Assembly (NCBI GenBank): GCA_021613535.1
Contig: CP075493.1
Coordinates: 18,082,848-18,146,847, forward strand
Direction of reading: 5' to 3'
Length of the DNA: 64,000 bases
Source of the DNA: Adineta vaga
Lineage: Eukaryota > Rotifera
The position numbers were made by a program, and so were the translations under genes. Shown here in pieces: positions 9,381-22,400 of this stretch. The notes under the pieces were generated by a model. That model saw only the letters and a list, made by a program, of their open reading frames with translations. It made no database searches and was not told the origin of the DNA. Position 1 is the stretch's first letter; every line of letters begins with the position of its first letter.

Positions 9381-12300
9381 ATATTTAATAAATAAATATT
9401 TTACCTATATTGTATATAAAACTGATAATCCTATTGTAAACATTTGGTTTTCGATGTATATTGAATACAGTTGTTTCTTTCTATTCTTTTTAGAAGGGAA
9501 TTAAATAAAAGAAAATCTCTCAAATTCACTACATGCTGATTTTTCATCAATTAAGAACGAACAACATATTGCCCTCTGTCAGAAATTTTCTTATTTGATG
9601 AAATTCTTGTTATTGGTCAAATAGTTATGAGCATCTTCTATTTATCTTTTTCTTTTTATTGCGAAAAAACTCGTATTCAATCATCTTTTATGAGAAAAAA
9701 AACTATCTTATTAAATATAGTTCTCCTTTATTTCTTTTTTTTCAAGAAAAGAATCTAAAAAATTTCAATCAAACTAATTTTTTGTCTGTATAAATCGACT
9801 TATAGAAATTTTTTTAACTGCTAAATAGTAATCGTTAACGTTGATCAAAATTCTTTAGTACGTTTATTGAAAGGATAATTTTTTCTCATCCTTTTAGTTT
9901 TAGTTATAATAAAGAAAGGTTGATTGCCTTCTTAATCCAAGTTGATTTCTTTGATATATTTCAAAAATTTTGACAATGAGAATATATCTGATTATTCAAA
10001 AAATCCTTCATTATATCAAATAAAATTCATTAGTTTTGCTTCCCAATATAAACAATCAATTATGGAAAATAAACTAAATAGAATTGTATAAATCTAACAT
10101 AATTTCCATATTGATTTGATGAGCATTAAAAATAATAATTTTGTTATCACACTAACACTAGAATCGGTTAATCGATATGTATTTATTAAACGAGATGAAC
10201 TTTGAAAATGAATTGTTACAAATAATGTTAAAATATGTAATATTGAATTAATTGTTTAAGAGAAAAACGAATCAATTCAAAACAAGGTAAGTCTTTCTCT
10301 TACAAGAACACAAATTGGTTCAATATAGTTCTTTTTATTTGTATGATTACCACGGAGTAGTGTACAAAACATAATGAATCAGCTTGACTTAATAATGAAA
10401 AATAACATGTTACTATTGCTTGAAATGCTATGATTCATTTTTAATTAGTTTTCTTTTTAAAAATCAAAATAATTTATTGATAGCTATTTTTGATGAAAAA
10501 AATATTGGCAAATGTGTTGATGAAGGAATAGAACGATAAAAAATAAAATAAAAATCGAAAAATGAAGAGAAAATGAATATTTTTCTTTATGCATTTTTAA
10601 CAAATTCATGATGATGAATAAGAAGTGCAACTTATCGCTAATAATTTGTAATAACATATAGGGATTATAATATGAAACCAACTTGAACGAACAGACCATA
10701 TATCAAAACGATCGAAATCAGCAAATAAAGCGTCACAACTCTGGACAAATAAAAAACGACACCTAAAAATTTCAAGAAATTTCAAGAAAACAAAAAAAGA
10801 ATTATGTTCAAATCGATATGATAAAATCCTTGTTTTTCTCTTTGTAATAACAGTTATTGGTACAACTCAACATGAAGATTTCTTCTTTTGTAGATTTACA
10901 AAAAGAAATTTATCGTCTGAAAATTGATTTCTTTTTACTAATTCATAGAGATGGAGCTAACATTGAAACAATACTAACAAATGAATTGATTCGATTGGGT
11001 GATTGAGTACTCAGTTTCAAGTGAAAGAAGCACATAATGCACATGTTCCACCTAAAGAAAAAAATCGGAGAGAAGAAAAGATAAAACAAAAGATGAAAAC
11101 CTTTTCCTTTTATTGAAACAATAAATATGAAACTCCATATAACTAAGTTAACAGCAGCGATACATTGAAATTCGTTTGCAAGATCTTTTTCATTATCAAA
11201 TATTGTTTCAAGAACATATAATGAATTTGTTCCCACTAAAGATTTGAAGAAGAAAAAATCTTATTAAAGAAAATCTTATATATGACCAAGAATAATTCCT
11301 GATGAAGGAAATGTTAATTTTAGTAGCATAACTAAAGATAAGGATAATTTTTTTAAAGATTTTACTTCATTCTTTTGATTATTTTTATTTTTTATTGAGT
11401 TTTTGGAATTGTTGATTTAAGATTATCCATTCGATCCTTCTTTTTCTCATCAATTTCATAAAACAATTATTCTATATACTGGTCAAATAGGAAATAATAA
11501 ACACATTTTCAATTATCGAATAGAATTTTTTCCACGCTCAATAAAATAAAAAAGAAGATTTCGTATCGTTTTTATGAATTTAAATAAAGAAAATTTCTCT
11601 TTATAAAAATAAAGTTTATCGTTTGTTAGATTTAATGTTGTTTTATTGTCATAAAAAGATATTCCACTGATTTGTTTAAAGTTTTGACCAATATCGATAA
11701 TACAGCTTTTTTAAGTGAAACAAATGATCATCGATGAATGTTTTGTGGATTTCCCACCGAATGAGCTTTTATGTAATCAAAAATGACTTGATTCGTCATG
11801 TTTCATGAATATTATTTAATATTTTCGTACTAGTCGAATATGTGAATTGTTTTTCTACCTTCTACAATATGATCTCTATCTTTTATTGTAGTAGATAAAA
11901 CATGAAAACGAAAAACATATTTCATATATCTTGGTAATAATATGACATAAATCATATTCGATAACTCAGATTAAGATTATGTTAACTTATTTTGATTTCG
12001 AAAAAAATAAAGAAATTAAAAATTCAATCCTTCCTAACTTTTTTAGCAAAAGCAAATAAATTGTCTTTTTCCTCAAGAAATTTTTGATTAATGACGGAAA
12101 ACAAAATGAAGAAGTATTTCTTTCAAATTCTATTTTATAAACTTATCATTTTGTTCCATCAACAACAACTAACGTTTACGGAAGGTTTTCTTTATTAGAT
12201 TTTCTTCTATTCAGGCGCATTCATTCCTATTTGAGTTGGATATCGTATTGAATTCTTATACAATGAAAATATTTTATTTCCTTTGCGCCTTCGTAGAAAA

Positions 12301-12967
12301 AGATTCAAAGTAAAATAAAAGGTAAATGTCAAATGAAAATCCTTTAATTATTACGATTTCATTCATGAAAATTGCTTAATATTCAAAATATTAATATTCA
12401 TTTAAAAGTTTTCTATAAAAAGATAACATTTCAATTTCAAGTCTGTTGTGTATGTGTTCATTGAAACGCTAGTTGAATTTAGTTATTTTCAATAAGCATT
12501 GAGATTACACTAAGTATCTTGTTTATTATTTAGTTCTATAGATCATTTACGTTTTCGAAATGCGAAGAATGTTTTTGAACATTTGTAAATGATTGTTTCA
12601 ATCAATGATGAAAATTTATTTGCCGTAATTTGTAATCTATTGTTGATTGAAAATTTTGATACTGATGACAGCGATATTTAAACAATAAATTCTGTTTTGC
12701 AAAATGATATCATAAAGCTTTAATCTTTGAATGAATCTATATTAAAAATTTTAAGTTAATGTTCGATTAAAAATTATTGAAAGTGAATTCTCTAATGCAT
12801 CTTCAACGATATAATTTATTGTTGTGTAAATATAACAAGAAAAATCGAAAAAGATAGGCTATCGATTAGAACCATCAAACAAAAAAACATAATAATAAAA
12901 TTAGGCAAGAATGAATACGTTGTCAATTGTAACATTACTTGTTTCCAATTGGAGTTCTTGAATAAGA
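9381..12967 (+). pseudogene. AT-rich, gene-poor stretch with decayed coding fragments
   Basis: No intact gene is visible. Several short stretches on the plus strand read like protein between stops. The clearest are 10872-11006 (MKISSFVDLQKEIYRLK..., 44 codons plus stop), 11421-11549 (DYPFDPSFSHQFHKTIILY...) and about 12590-12690 (MIVSINDENLFAVICN...). They are in different frames, separated by stops and AT-rich filler. This looks like an old, strongly mutated gene or element rather than spaced exons, although small exons cannot be excluded. Family not recognised. Confidence 0.3.
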
Positions 12968-13168
12968 TTAGTTGCGACGTTTAAAACAGCAATAAGTAAC
13001 ACAAAATAAAAGTGTAATACATACACCAATGACGAATATAACATCCATTAAAAAAGTGGAATGAAACACTCGACAGCTATTACCTGAGTTTGATGGAAGA
13101 TTTCTTAGATTAACGGTGTTGTTATTGCCAACAATTGAAACATTACTATCAGAGCAATTTAAAAACAT
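12968..13168 (-). CDS. Small single-pass membrane protein (66 aa)
   Basis: The frame opens with ATG (MFLNCSDSN) and carries the motif VGNNNTVNLRNLPS. One strongly hydrophobic segment follows (VIFVIGVCITLLFCVTYCC), then a short basic tail KRRN. The motif recurs as SGNQNTININKLPS in the two-exon gene at 13840-14845, so the two are probably relatives that arose by duplication. A basic tail after the helix suggests the C-terminus is cytoplasmic. It is on the same strand as the Penelope-like element. Function unknown. Confidence 0.45.
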   Translation of the reverse strand: MFLNCSDSNVSIVGNNNTVNLRNLPSNSGNSCRVFHSTFLMDVIFVIGVCITLLFCVTYCCFKRRN

Positions 13169-13839
13169 GTTGAAGATAGTGGATGTGTATATTCAACTTC
13201 GGCGAAATTCTCAACCTATTGCTATTGGTATTGATGAATGAATATTCCTTAAATATGAGAATTTTGTCTATCTCATCGACTTTTTCTTCTGATAGCCATC
13301 ACTTGACCGCTCTTTTTTTTCATATTGATTGACCTCGTTATGGCTTTTTCTCTCGTTCTAACTCGATTGTTTGACCTATCATTCGTGACCTATATGTTTT
13401 TTGATAAATAACGAAGAGAGGGCAGCGTCAACTGAATTTTATTGTGATTCTTCGTAGAGGCAAGGCAATTGATAAATGTTGATCTTTATATACGTAATAA
13501 TTATTCTTTCTAATCAACGTTACGATAATTGATACAAATAACGACGTAGTCAGTTTTGAAATGACTACTTATATCCTAAATTAGTTCATTCAAATTATAT
13601 GATTAAAATTATCTTTCAAAAACAAATTTTAGACGAAAAGAAAATCTTTATTATCTGTATTTTCACAAACTACCACACCCAAATTCTAATGATTAGTTCA
13701 CGAGAAGAAAAAAAACAAAGACACAATGTTACGTTTATAGTTGGATAAAACAGTGAGCTTTTAAATGAATAAATCGATGAGTATGAAAAATGACGAAAAC
13801 ACAAAGAAAATTATTGAATATTGATTGTATTGAAATATA
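13169..13839. other. Intergenic, no gene seen
   Basis: AT-rich sequence between the two related membrane-protein genes. No coding or structured element was recognised. Confidence 0.4.
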
Positions 13840-14845
13840 CTATACAATTCGAGTTTCATCTTGGAGAGCTCGACGAAAAGATACAATTTTCATTGCATCA
13901 TCTAAAATCATTCTTGATAAATCTTGATGTCTGTAAGAAGATCCAACAGCAGAAGCTGTTTTACGTCGAACAATGCAATATATAAATAAGAGACAAACCA
14001 TTAGTATTGTTGTGCATACAAGATATGTGAGCCTATAAAGCAATAGATATTTCAAACATAGTCATCGAATTGATTCGAAATAGAATATGTGCAAAAAAAC
14101 ATAACAACAGATTTGATCTACGTATATATATATATATATTAAGTGATATCATTATGACTATTAAAGTCTGTGAAACTCTTCCTTATGAGATCGGACATGG
14201 GCACGATATATTTGTCGATTGTAATCAGATATAACTGAAAACAGAGAATTATTTTAGTATTCACTGAATGTTGAACTAAACGAATATTGGCATCAAATAG
14301 TTGGAAAGTTGGCGAACGAAAATCGTAGTACTACTCAAATTGTTTTTTCTCTCTTTTATTAAATTCTCGATATGTGACTATTTCTATTTTTCTTTGTAAA
14401 AATCTATTTGCTATAGACATTATTCTCACGCATCATTTATTAAATGAATCCATTATCTTTGTGCAAAATCTATCAATCGACGAATTTTACATAGATTTTG
14501 ATCGTATATTTCATGCATTAAAAAACCGCAACGGTTCAGTTTCCACAATGGATCGTTTTTATGAAAAAAGATAACGAAAGATCCATACCAGTTTTCCTGC
14601 ATATGATGTAACCATTTTGCAGGAGCAATTACGAGATCTTTAACGCCTTCAACCATTTCCCCAAGCTGACCACCCGTTTTTTGTAATAGAGTTGTTTCAT
14701 CTACACTTGGTAGTTTATTGATATTTATGGTGTTTTGATTACCGGAAACGCTTGGATTAGTTTCATGACCACCAATGTTTGTCTTCCATAGAGCTCGCTT
14801 AACAAATGAGCGAGTTATTTTTGTATTGAACATAGCTGATGGCAT
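13840..14845 (-). CDS. Single-pass membrane protein, two exons (149 aa)
   Basis: Exon 1 is 14845-14589 and exon 2 is 14032-13840. Donor GTATGG at 14588 and acceptor TTTATAG ending at 14033 join in phase 2, giving 149 residues and removing a 556-nt intron. Exon 1 encodes the soluble part with SGNQNTININKLPS and an amphipathic stretch (GEMVEGVKDLVIAPAKWL). Exon 2 encodes one transmembrane helix (LVCTTILMVCLLFIYCIV), then a basic RRK stop-transfer signal and a charged tail. Without the splice neither part has a sensible end. The same GNxNT(V/I)N motif followed by LPS occurs at 12968-13168. Co-orientation with the Penelope-like element raises the chance that these are accessory membrane ORFs of a Terminon-like unit, but they could be ordinary host genes. 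Confidence 0.5.
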
Positions 14846-17800
14846 TGTAGTGTACGAAAAAGAGACAGTGAAAGATTAATGCTTAGCAGTAGCGTATGAA
14901 AAGCACAAAGAAGAAACTAATATGTGACTTTCTATTTATAGGTGAATATCGAACGGTCATAATCTAATGAGACTAGACTTTCTTAATCATTTAATTAGAA
15001 TGGAAACAAACAATTTTCGTGATTCATGAGCTAAATTATCTCGTCTTTTTCTAATTTTCTACTCGTATCTTTAATTCATGAGCCGTTAATTTCCGCGCGA
15101 CAGTGTTGATCGATGATATTGATACATTGCTCACCATTATTCTGCTGATATGAGGCTTCTGTCACCACTGTGTAGTGATTTAGTTGCAATAAAATAATAA
15201 ATGATCTATCTGTATCAGATAAATGATATAGGAATGAATGAAATGAATTTTTAGAAATAAAAACGTGACATCTAACATCAGTATTGTAAATGGATTTTCC
15301 TAAAATCAATAGATAATTGAAAAATTCGATCCATTCAACAATCAGTTGCTATTGCATATGCAATTCATTGAAATATAAATCTATTCAATAATGACCCATT
15401 GAAAATATTTAAAAGATTCTCATCAAATGAAATGTAGATATAGAAAAAAAAACAAGAAAAAAGATCTTGTTAATAACTATTCGAATCGTACTCAAACTTT
15501 AGAATTGAGATATTTTTCATCATTTCTTTTTCAAAAAATAAAAAATCACCAACGAACTGTCTTTGTGTATCGTTTGCGTGCCAATTAAGTGTTCAATTAT
15601 ATAAAGAAAAAGAATCTATTTTCATCAAACTACTTTTCGTGATGAACTATTTTTAAGATGATGTTACGAAAGCAGTATTTAACTTGATTGATACATATAT
15701 TTCAATGGTAGCAGATCATTTCAATTTATGAATTCAGAAAATAGATCAAAACAATACAGATATACATCACCAATCGAAATAAGAAGGAAATGAACAGTTA
15801 AGAGATAACAAAATAAAGATCATCTAAAAGATTGATGTTATAATTGAATATACAAGCTTGAATCATCTGCTTGTATTTTAGATAAAGAAATTTTCAAAAG
15901 ATTCCTTTTAAAACAACACCATTAAATGATGATATAGAGTGCGTTGTTTATGAAGATTTATTAGATCGCATTGATCTGAATTTTTCTTTAAAAGATTCTA
16001 TTTTTTCACATCGTAATGAGAAAGAAGAATTTGATTGAGTTATCAATATACATTGAACAAGCATTCACATTGTCATTGGATTTGATTTAAATAAGTTTAT
16101 TTAAGCACTGGCTGAAATAGACATCATTCAAGTAGATGATATTGTAATTGAAACATTGTAAATCTTCAACATAAATTATTAAAACATCACATTGTTTTGC
16201 AAGTCATGATTGTATAAATACCATACAATCATGATATAAACTATTCGTATGGAATTGTAATCAACCAATAGATAAATTTGTTGATTGAAACACCATTGGA
16301 TGATCAAATTTTGTTAATTCATAAAATTGTTAACAAACAAAGATGCTTTGGATGATTAAGACTGAATTCAAAATCAGATAGTCGATCTTTTCCTTGTCCA
16401 ATATGTACAGTTAATGATGTGAAATATTCTAATGTTAATAAACCATTCCATATTCGATTTGTTAAAGGCGCAAATCAATATTTAAATCTTGAATTGATAT
16501 AAATAAAACAACTGGAAATTTCATATGGATATTTATTATTATATGAACTGCAATGTAAACGTTTAACATGATTAAATAATCAATATCTTTTATTGATAAT
16601 ATTTCTTTATATTTACATATGAGTTTGGAAGAAAAGAGAACAATTCGAGAAAAAGTTATGACCAAGTTGATCAATTTTATCCAATATTTTTTTGCGTTCG
16701 TAATCGAAGAAAAAACGCTACATGGTTACTTTAATATTAATGTATAGTTACATCGTACAATTGATTATAAAAACAATTGAAAGTTTCCAATTTTTTCAAG
16801 AAAAAGTGCAAATATTCATCACTGTCTGTCCACATATAATGCCATTATCATAAATATACACGTATAAGATATTGACAGTTGTATTCTTAACAAATCATAC
16901 ACTAATTTTGTAAATAAAAATAGTCATAAAGACATGAGCAATTATAGATTGAAATATGATTCATAAATGACTGTTTCGATGAAAGAACTTTTTTAATCGT
17001 ATAGGGACATTCAATTGTACATAGAGGAAATGGATAAAGCAATCGAGTGAAAAATATTTGAATTAAATAGAATTGTTCTGCAATTTTTGATACATAGTCA
17101 ATATAAAAAAAGGGTCTTTTCATACGATTCGAAATGAGAATGTCTATTGAATAGATAACATTAAGTAGACAAATCAATCAATTCGAATATGAATCAATTT
17201 TTCAAATTTATCTATAATTTAAATAGTTGTTTTCAACACTTAAATGACCGTGTTAAAAGAAATTCAATTTGTTGATAAGCTCATTTTTCTTTGATATGGA
17301 TAACTAATCACTATTTAATGAGTGAAGATAAGTGACTGTTCTAGTGAACTCACGAAGAGATATAAATACCGACTGCTTTTCCTCATCTCAATAGTACTCG
17401 TCATTCTATTCAATCGTCGTCATTTCTGGAAGACTGCACATTGTTTTGTCTTTATACGTAGTGGTACTGTACGTTTGTTCTTTTTTTATCGTTATTATGA
17501 TTTTGATTATACTTTTAGGACGTCTGCGTTTTCATCTTTACCATCATTAAGCTAACGAATTATTTAAATAATGTAAGTCACTGATCCATTGAGGATATCG
17601 AACCGTTGCTGGTTTTTACAATTACATAAAGAGAAAACTTTTTTGAGAACGTAACGAGAATTTTAATTAAACATCAAATTAAGAGTATCATCTATGTGAC
17701 TATATCAATATTGTTTTGTCGATATCAATGTCTCTTGTAGCAAATAATGAGCAAAATGTCAGAACATTATGCTAGAAAAAAAGACATGTTTTGAGTTGTG

Positions 17801-18006
17801 ATGAGCGTAGATTAACTTATCAATATCAACATAGTTAAGTAGATCAAGTCGTCAATCTTAAGTTTATATAGGCAAATATTTCTCAATTGGACAGTGTCAT
17901 TCAGTAATTGTAAAATTCTTTCCATATGTAAAGAGACGAATATAAGATATCAAGTAATGAGTACGAGTTCAAGAGCTGCTAATTATTAATCGATTTATTT
18001 GATAGA
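14846..18006. other. AT-rich gene-poor stretch with one decayed coding area
   Basis: No intact gene is supported. Between about 15890 and 16510 the plus strand holds coding-like pieces in shifting frames (for example EDLLDRIDLNFSLKDS, then SFPCPICTVNDVKYSNVNKP with a CxxC pair), broken by several stops. It is best read as a decayed gene. Short minus-strand frames at 15076-15309, 16462-16674 and 16902-17177 look fortuitous. A short (TA)n tract lies just outside at 14122-14139. Confidence 0.35.
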
Positions 18007-18393
18007 ATGGAACATCGATTGGTGTTAAACAACCATTCAGAATCGGATATTCCAAATCATATGTTATGTGGACAACTACAGCAACAGTTAAAGTATTATA
18101 AGTTTCGTCGCGTACATACAAAAGCTGGAAAAGATATTTTTTATCTGTTCTTCAAAGGAGAACAAGAAACATACGATGCACTGCGAGCAGGGAAATCTAT
18201 TAAAAATATTTCTCTAGTTCGTTATCGTCATCGTACAATGGTCCCTGCACCTATATCTCGTCCTGATGAACTCTTACCAACTGAACAACAATATCAACCA
18301 GTGCCTTCTCGTCGTACTGTTGATGCGATTAAAAACAATTTTAGTAGATATATAGATAAATTTTCCGATAAAGTAAGAGCATATTATAGTTAA
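18007..18393 (+). CDS. Hypothetical basic protein, 128 aa
   Basis: An ATG-initiated frame (GATAGAATGGAACATCG context) encodes a basic, soluble product with no signal peptide or membrane segment. It contains LKYYKFRRVHTKAGKDIF, a proline-rich middle (APISRPDELLPTEQQ) and a helical tail ending VRAYYS. Composition is protein-like and more balanced than the surrounding AT-rich DNA, so it is probably a real gene or exon. It lies about 800 bp beyond the hammerhead ribozyme, on the strand opposite to the Penelope-like element. I do not recognise the family. Confidence 0.45.
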   Translation: MEHRLVLNNHSESDIPNHMLCGQLQQQLKYYKFRRVHTKAGKDIFYLFFKGEQETYDALRAGKSIKNISLVRYRHRTMVPAPISRPDELLPTEQQYQPVPSRRTVDAIKNNFSRYIDKFSDKVRAYYS

Positions 18394-19185
18394 TACATTT
18401 GGTTGTAACATCTGTCAATTTAGAGTACTTTCAAATTATGTATGAAACGTCTGTCAGAACAAGCAGTAGTTCAACGCATGAATATTTCCGAAAGTATGCT
18501 ATTCTATCTAATTGATTTAAGATACTATTTCTTGCGTTTTATTTCAGTATATGAAAGGAATTGCAAGGTTAACCATTGGTGGTGGTTAAATCCAGATTAT
18601 ACAATTAATAATCCTCAAAACATACAAAAGATTATGGATATTTTTTTTTACGTGATTGATTTTCGAGACCACTCTTAGCATATATATATGTTTTTTCATA
18701 TTTAATGTTTGCTGTGCAATCTCATTATTCTTTTCTATGTTCATTACTTTCGTTGAGACATATGATATTCAATCAAATCGTTAAGTTGATTTGAAATTTT
18801 TTACCTTCGTTTTTTCAAATGATTGTAATGGAAGAAAATATTTAGCTAGAATTTATTCATACAAAATATTGAGATAATCTTTTTAATACAGATATAGATA
18901 ATAATGTATTCTGAGCAATCGATATTTCTACATTGGTCATATAGAATTTATCAGCATCGAACATCGATGACAAGTTATGTCTATTTAATATCATTGACAA
19001 TGATGATGCCTAAGTGCAATTGATGACTTTCACATGGATCTCATATTTAAATGTAAAACAAATTAATCTTTATAATGATGATTATATAAATTAATTTGCT
19101 AATCTCAACTTTTGCTTCTTCAGCAATCGATCCTTTGTAGTCAACAATTATTTGAATTAATAAGATGTTTTCAATGAATAATAAA
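18394..19185. other. Intergenic / 3' flank of the Penelope-like element
   Basis: A short plus-strand frame at 18442-18678 has low-complexity runs (WWW, FFF) and is probably fortuitous. No C-rich telomere-complementary tract, as reported at Terminon RNA 3' ends next to the ribozyme, is seen immediately left of 19186. Confidence 0.35.
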
Positions 19186-19259
19186 TGCAGATTTTGCTTT
19201 GCCGACGCGTTTCGTGTATTTATTTTAAAAAAATAAGAAACACTCATCAGGGCTCTGCA
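19186..19259 (-). ncRNA. Type I hammerhead ribozyme of the Penelope-like element
   Basis: Read on the minus strand: stem I 5' strand TGCAGA-GCC; core CTGATGA (19250-19244); a long AT-rich stem II (TGTTTCTTATTT against AAATAAATACA) closed by G-C; core GAAA (19213-19210); a minimal stem III (CGCG region); then GTC with predicted cleavage after C at 19204; and the stem I 3' strand GGC...TCTGCA. GCC/GGC and TGCAGA/TCTGCA pair perfectly around an internal loop. All invariant core bases are present. Hammerheads with very short stem III are a known hallmark of Penelope-like elements, and this one is co-oriented with the RT, about 225 bp past its stop. It would cleave the element's own RNA. Confidence 0.88.
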
Positions 19260-19482
19260 CTTTTTATAAAAATGAAAACGGAAGGAAACAGGCTAGGTTA
19301 ATATATAAAGAAAGTAAAGAAAAGATATATAAAGAAATAGAGAAATCATAGAAATAATAATAACAACATTATTAATATACTATAATAAGTGAATGGAATA
19401 ACTTATATATATATATATAAAAAGATGAATAAGTGAAGAAATGAAGGATTAGAAATCCATAAATGTTTATTATCAAACCTTT
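19260..19482 (-). other. 3' untranslated region of the Penelope-like element
   Basis: AT-rich and purine-rich on the plus strand, with a (TA)n run at about 19403-19420, between the RT stop codon and the ribozyme. No ORF. Confidence 0.55.
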
Positions 19483-22400
19483 TTATCTTGAGTTTCTAGT
19501 ATTTACGAGACGACGTTGTAAATTGTCGACGTTACGAGTACCCAAGATTGGTGTAATGTCATTTATTGGAGATTCAGAAAAGTATTTGAGCCAAAGATTA
19601 TGGAATTTATTCGGAAAGTTCTTCATATTGGAACAATAAGTGAAATGAACGAATATTTTATGACCATAATCAATTGGTCCTTTAGTTTCTATTGGGCTAT
19701 GAATAATTGATAGACGAATATCATTATAATTAGTTATATTCATAGTTTGTTCAATTCCATATTTATAGAAGACATGATTGAATTGTTGATCAATAAATTG
19801 ATTTGGATAGTTATTGATAAGTAATGCCATTTTTAATTGATCTCGTTCATGTTCATATGCTTTAAATGTTGAACAATACCTTATTGCTCTAATTAACATA
19901 GCAAAAGGTATGTTTTTCTTCATATGTAATGGATGAATGCTGTTGAATGGCAAATAATATGGTTCATAAGATGGTTTGTGATAAACTGAAGTAAACAATG
20001 TACCATCTCGATTTTCCATATGTAGATCCAAGAAATCAGCATGTAGACTAATGTTAGCTGATAATTTTATATTGGAATCAATTGTATTCCATCGATCAGT
20101 TTCTTTAAGGAGATGGCGAATTGGCCAATTAATAATAATAAAGATATCATCAATATAACGGACATATAAGCCCAAACTGTTATTAATTTGTTTAATTATG
20201 TCTTGTTCAAAAAAGAACATATAACAGTTGGCAATGGTTAGCGTTAATGGAGAACCCATAGCTCCGCCTTTAATTTGATGATAATATTGGCCATTGTATT
20301 TGAAATAATTATTAGTCATAACAAATCGAGCTAAACGAATAATAACTTCGATTTTTTGACCATCGATTTGTTTAAGATTTAAGTAATTCATCATCTTCTT
20401 TAATGATAGTACTCCTTCGACTTGTGGAATCATTGTATAAAGGTCAGCTACATCAATTGTACATAAGACTGTTTCTTGTTTCAAATTCTTTGAAGACCAT
20501 CTTTGAAGTTTTTGAAGTAAATCAAAGCCACATGTAACAGTTGTCTTAATGGCCATTTGATCAAATAATGGTCTTAATAAATTATCAAGAAACTTGGAGA
20601 TCTTTAAAGTTGGATGTTTTAATCCAGAAATGATTGGTCGAAGAGGAGTTCCTGGCTTGTGAGCTTTTGGTAAATAATAAAGATGAGCTAATTCAACTTC
20701 ATCTACTTTAATACATAATTGCTCATATTGTTTTTGAGTAAGCCATTTAGCTAGGCGAAGATCTAATAGATATTTATTTGTACGAATAATAAGATCAGGT
20801 AATGGATCATGAATACCAATACATCGATAAGCTTGAGTACGATCCATATATTCATTTGATCTTTGTTGATAATGTTCTGATCTTCCTAAATGAAACACCT
20901 TGGATTTATCAGTTTTTCTTAAAATAACATTTGTTGATCGAAATTTATATTTTAATCGTTTAATTAGTCGATTATAATTCTTTTTCTTAACAAATGTTGT
21001 TGTTGAATGATTATCATGAAGATTTTGAAGAAGAGTATCTAATTCAGTAATAAATTCTTGAACTGGACGACCAGGACTAACTTTTTTCTCATAAAAACGT
21101 GTTTCAATTTTTCGTTGTAGAGTAGTTAATTCAATAGTACGTCGTCGAGATGCTGTTTTAGGATCATCATAAATAAATCGAGGACCTAATTTAAGTAAAT
21201 GAGATTCTTCTTCTGTTAATCTAACATGTGGTGCTTCATTGATGATGTTTGGATTTATAATTCCATATTGATTGGAGCCTGAGCCGAAGGTATTATTATA
21301 TTGATGTCGCGTTCGACTCGTTCTTCGGCTCGCTCCTCGGCTAAAAAATAACCAGATTGTTCAGCTTCTAATGTTAATCGTTTGGAATATAAATCATAAT
21401 ACTTTTTAAATGCATTGTAAACTTTATTATCATCATTTTGATCTTCTTGATTATCTTCTTCTTCTATTTGATCATGTTGAGTAATATCAAGAATATTTGA
21501 TGATGGTTTTGGTTTACAATTTTCTATAATAAGATCAATTTCATTTCTAACATAATTTCGTTGACGAGTGGTCGTTCTATAATAATATTCCATAGTTTGT
21601 TTTTGAAAATTATTTGTCATGTTGTGCATATCATCATAAACAGATTGAATATCTTCTTTATCAAAAGCTTTTTGATCAATTTTAAATGAAAAATTATTTT
21701 TCTTGATCATTTTTGGTAGTATACCATATTCAATCTGTTTTTGAATAGTATGTACATCTTTATTTTTATTTAGCCAATTTGTTAATTTTGGTTTTAACAT
21801 TAAATGTACATTCCAATATGATGTGGCCTGACCAATTTTCTTAAAAACTTCTAATGCTTGATAATCTTCATATTCTGCATCAGCTATTAGCCGACGTGCT
21901 TCACAATGTTTATAAATATGTTTAACATATAATTTAATATAATCTGCTACATCTGTTGTCATTTTAACATAATCACATGAGAGACGACCACTGTTATGAG
22001 TTGAATTTGTAGTGGTAGTAGTAGCATTATTTGTTGTTGTATGTTTACGATGTGCTGCTAATATTGCACGAAAATTATCAAATTCCATTTGAGATTTTAA
22101 AATAATAGCTTGAGATTTATCAATTAATAATTGATAATAATTAATTTTCTTTTGAACAAAATTTTTAATTATAGTTGAATTTTGTGGTCGACCTTTAATA
22201 CGATTAATAATTTCTTTTGTCCAAAAATCTTTTTCTTCACCTAATTCAAGATAATATTTCCATACTTCTAATTCATATTCTGCTCTTATCTGTTCATCAT
22301 AGATGGGAGCAGTTTCATAAAGAAATTGTTTTGTACCATCACATGTTCGATTATCTTGTAATAATTTGTGTATATAATTTGAGGTATTATTATTGAAATA

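Noticed and set aside
16462-17555. Short frames at 16462-16674, 16902-17177 and 17322-17555
   Set aside because: Their composition (I, L, Y, F, N, K) is what AT-rich DNA gives by chance. The hydrophobic run in the last one is suggestive of a membrane helix, but there is no ATG start or supporting context.
18442-18678. Frame following the 128-residue basic protein
   Set aside because: Low-complexity WWW and FFF runs and no recognisable domain; probably fortuitous.
21255-21340. Separate first ORF of the Penelope-like element ending at 21255
   Set aside because: The tail past 21341 (AEERAEERVERD...) is read in the wrong frame; splicing at 21402/21341 gives one continuous RT protein with correct phase.
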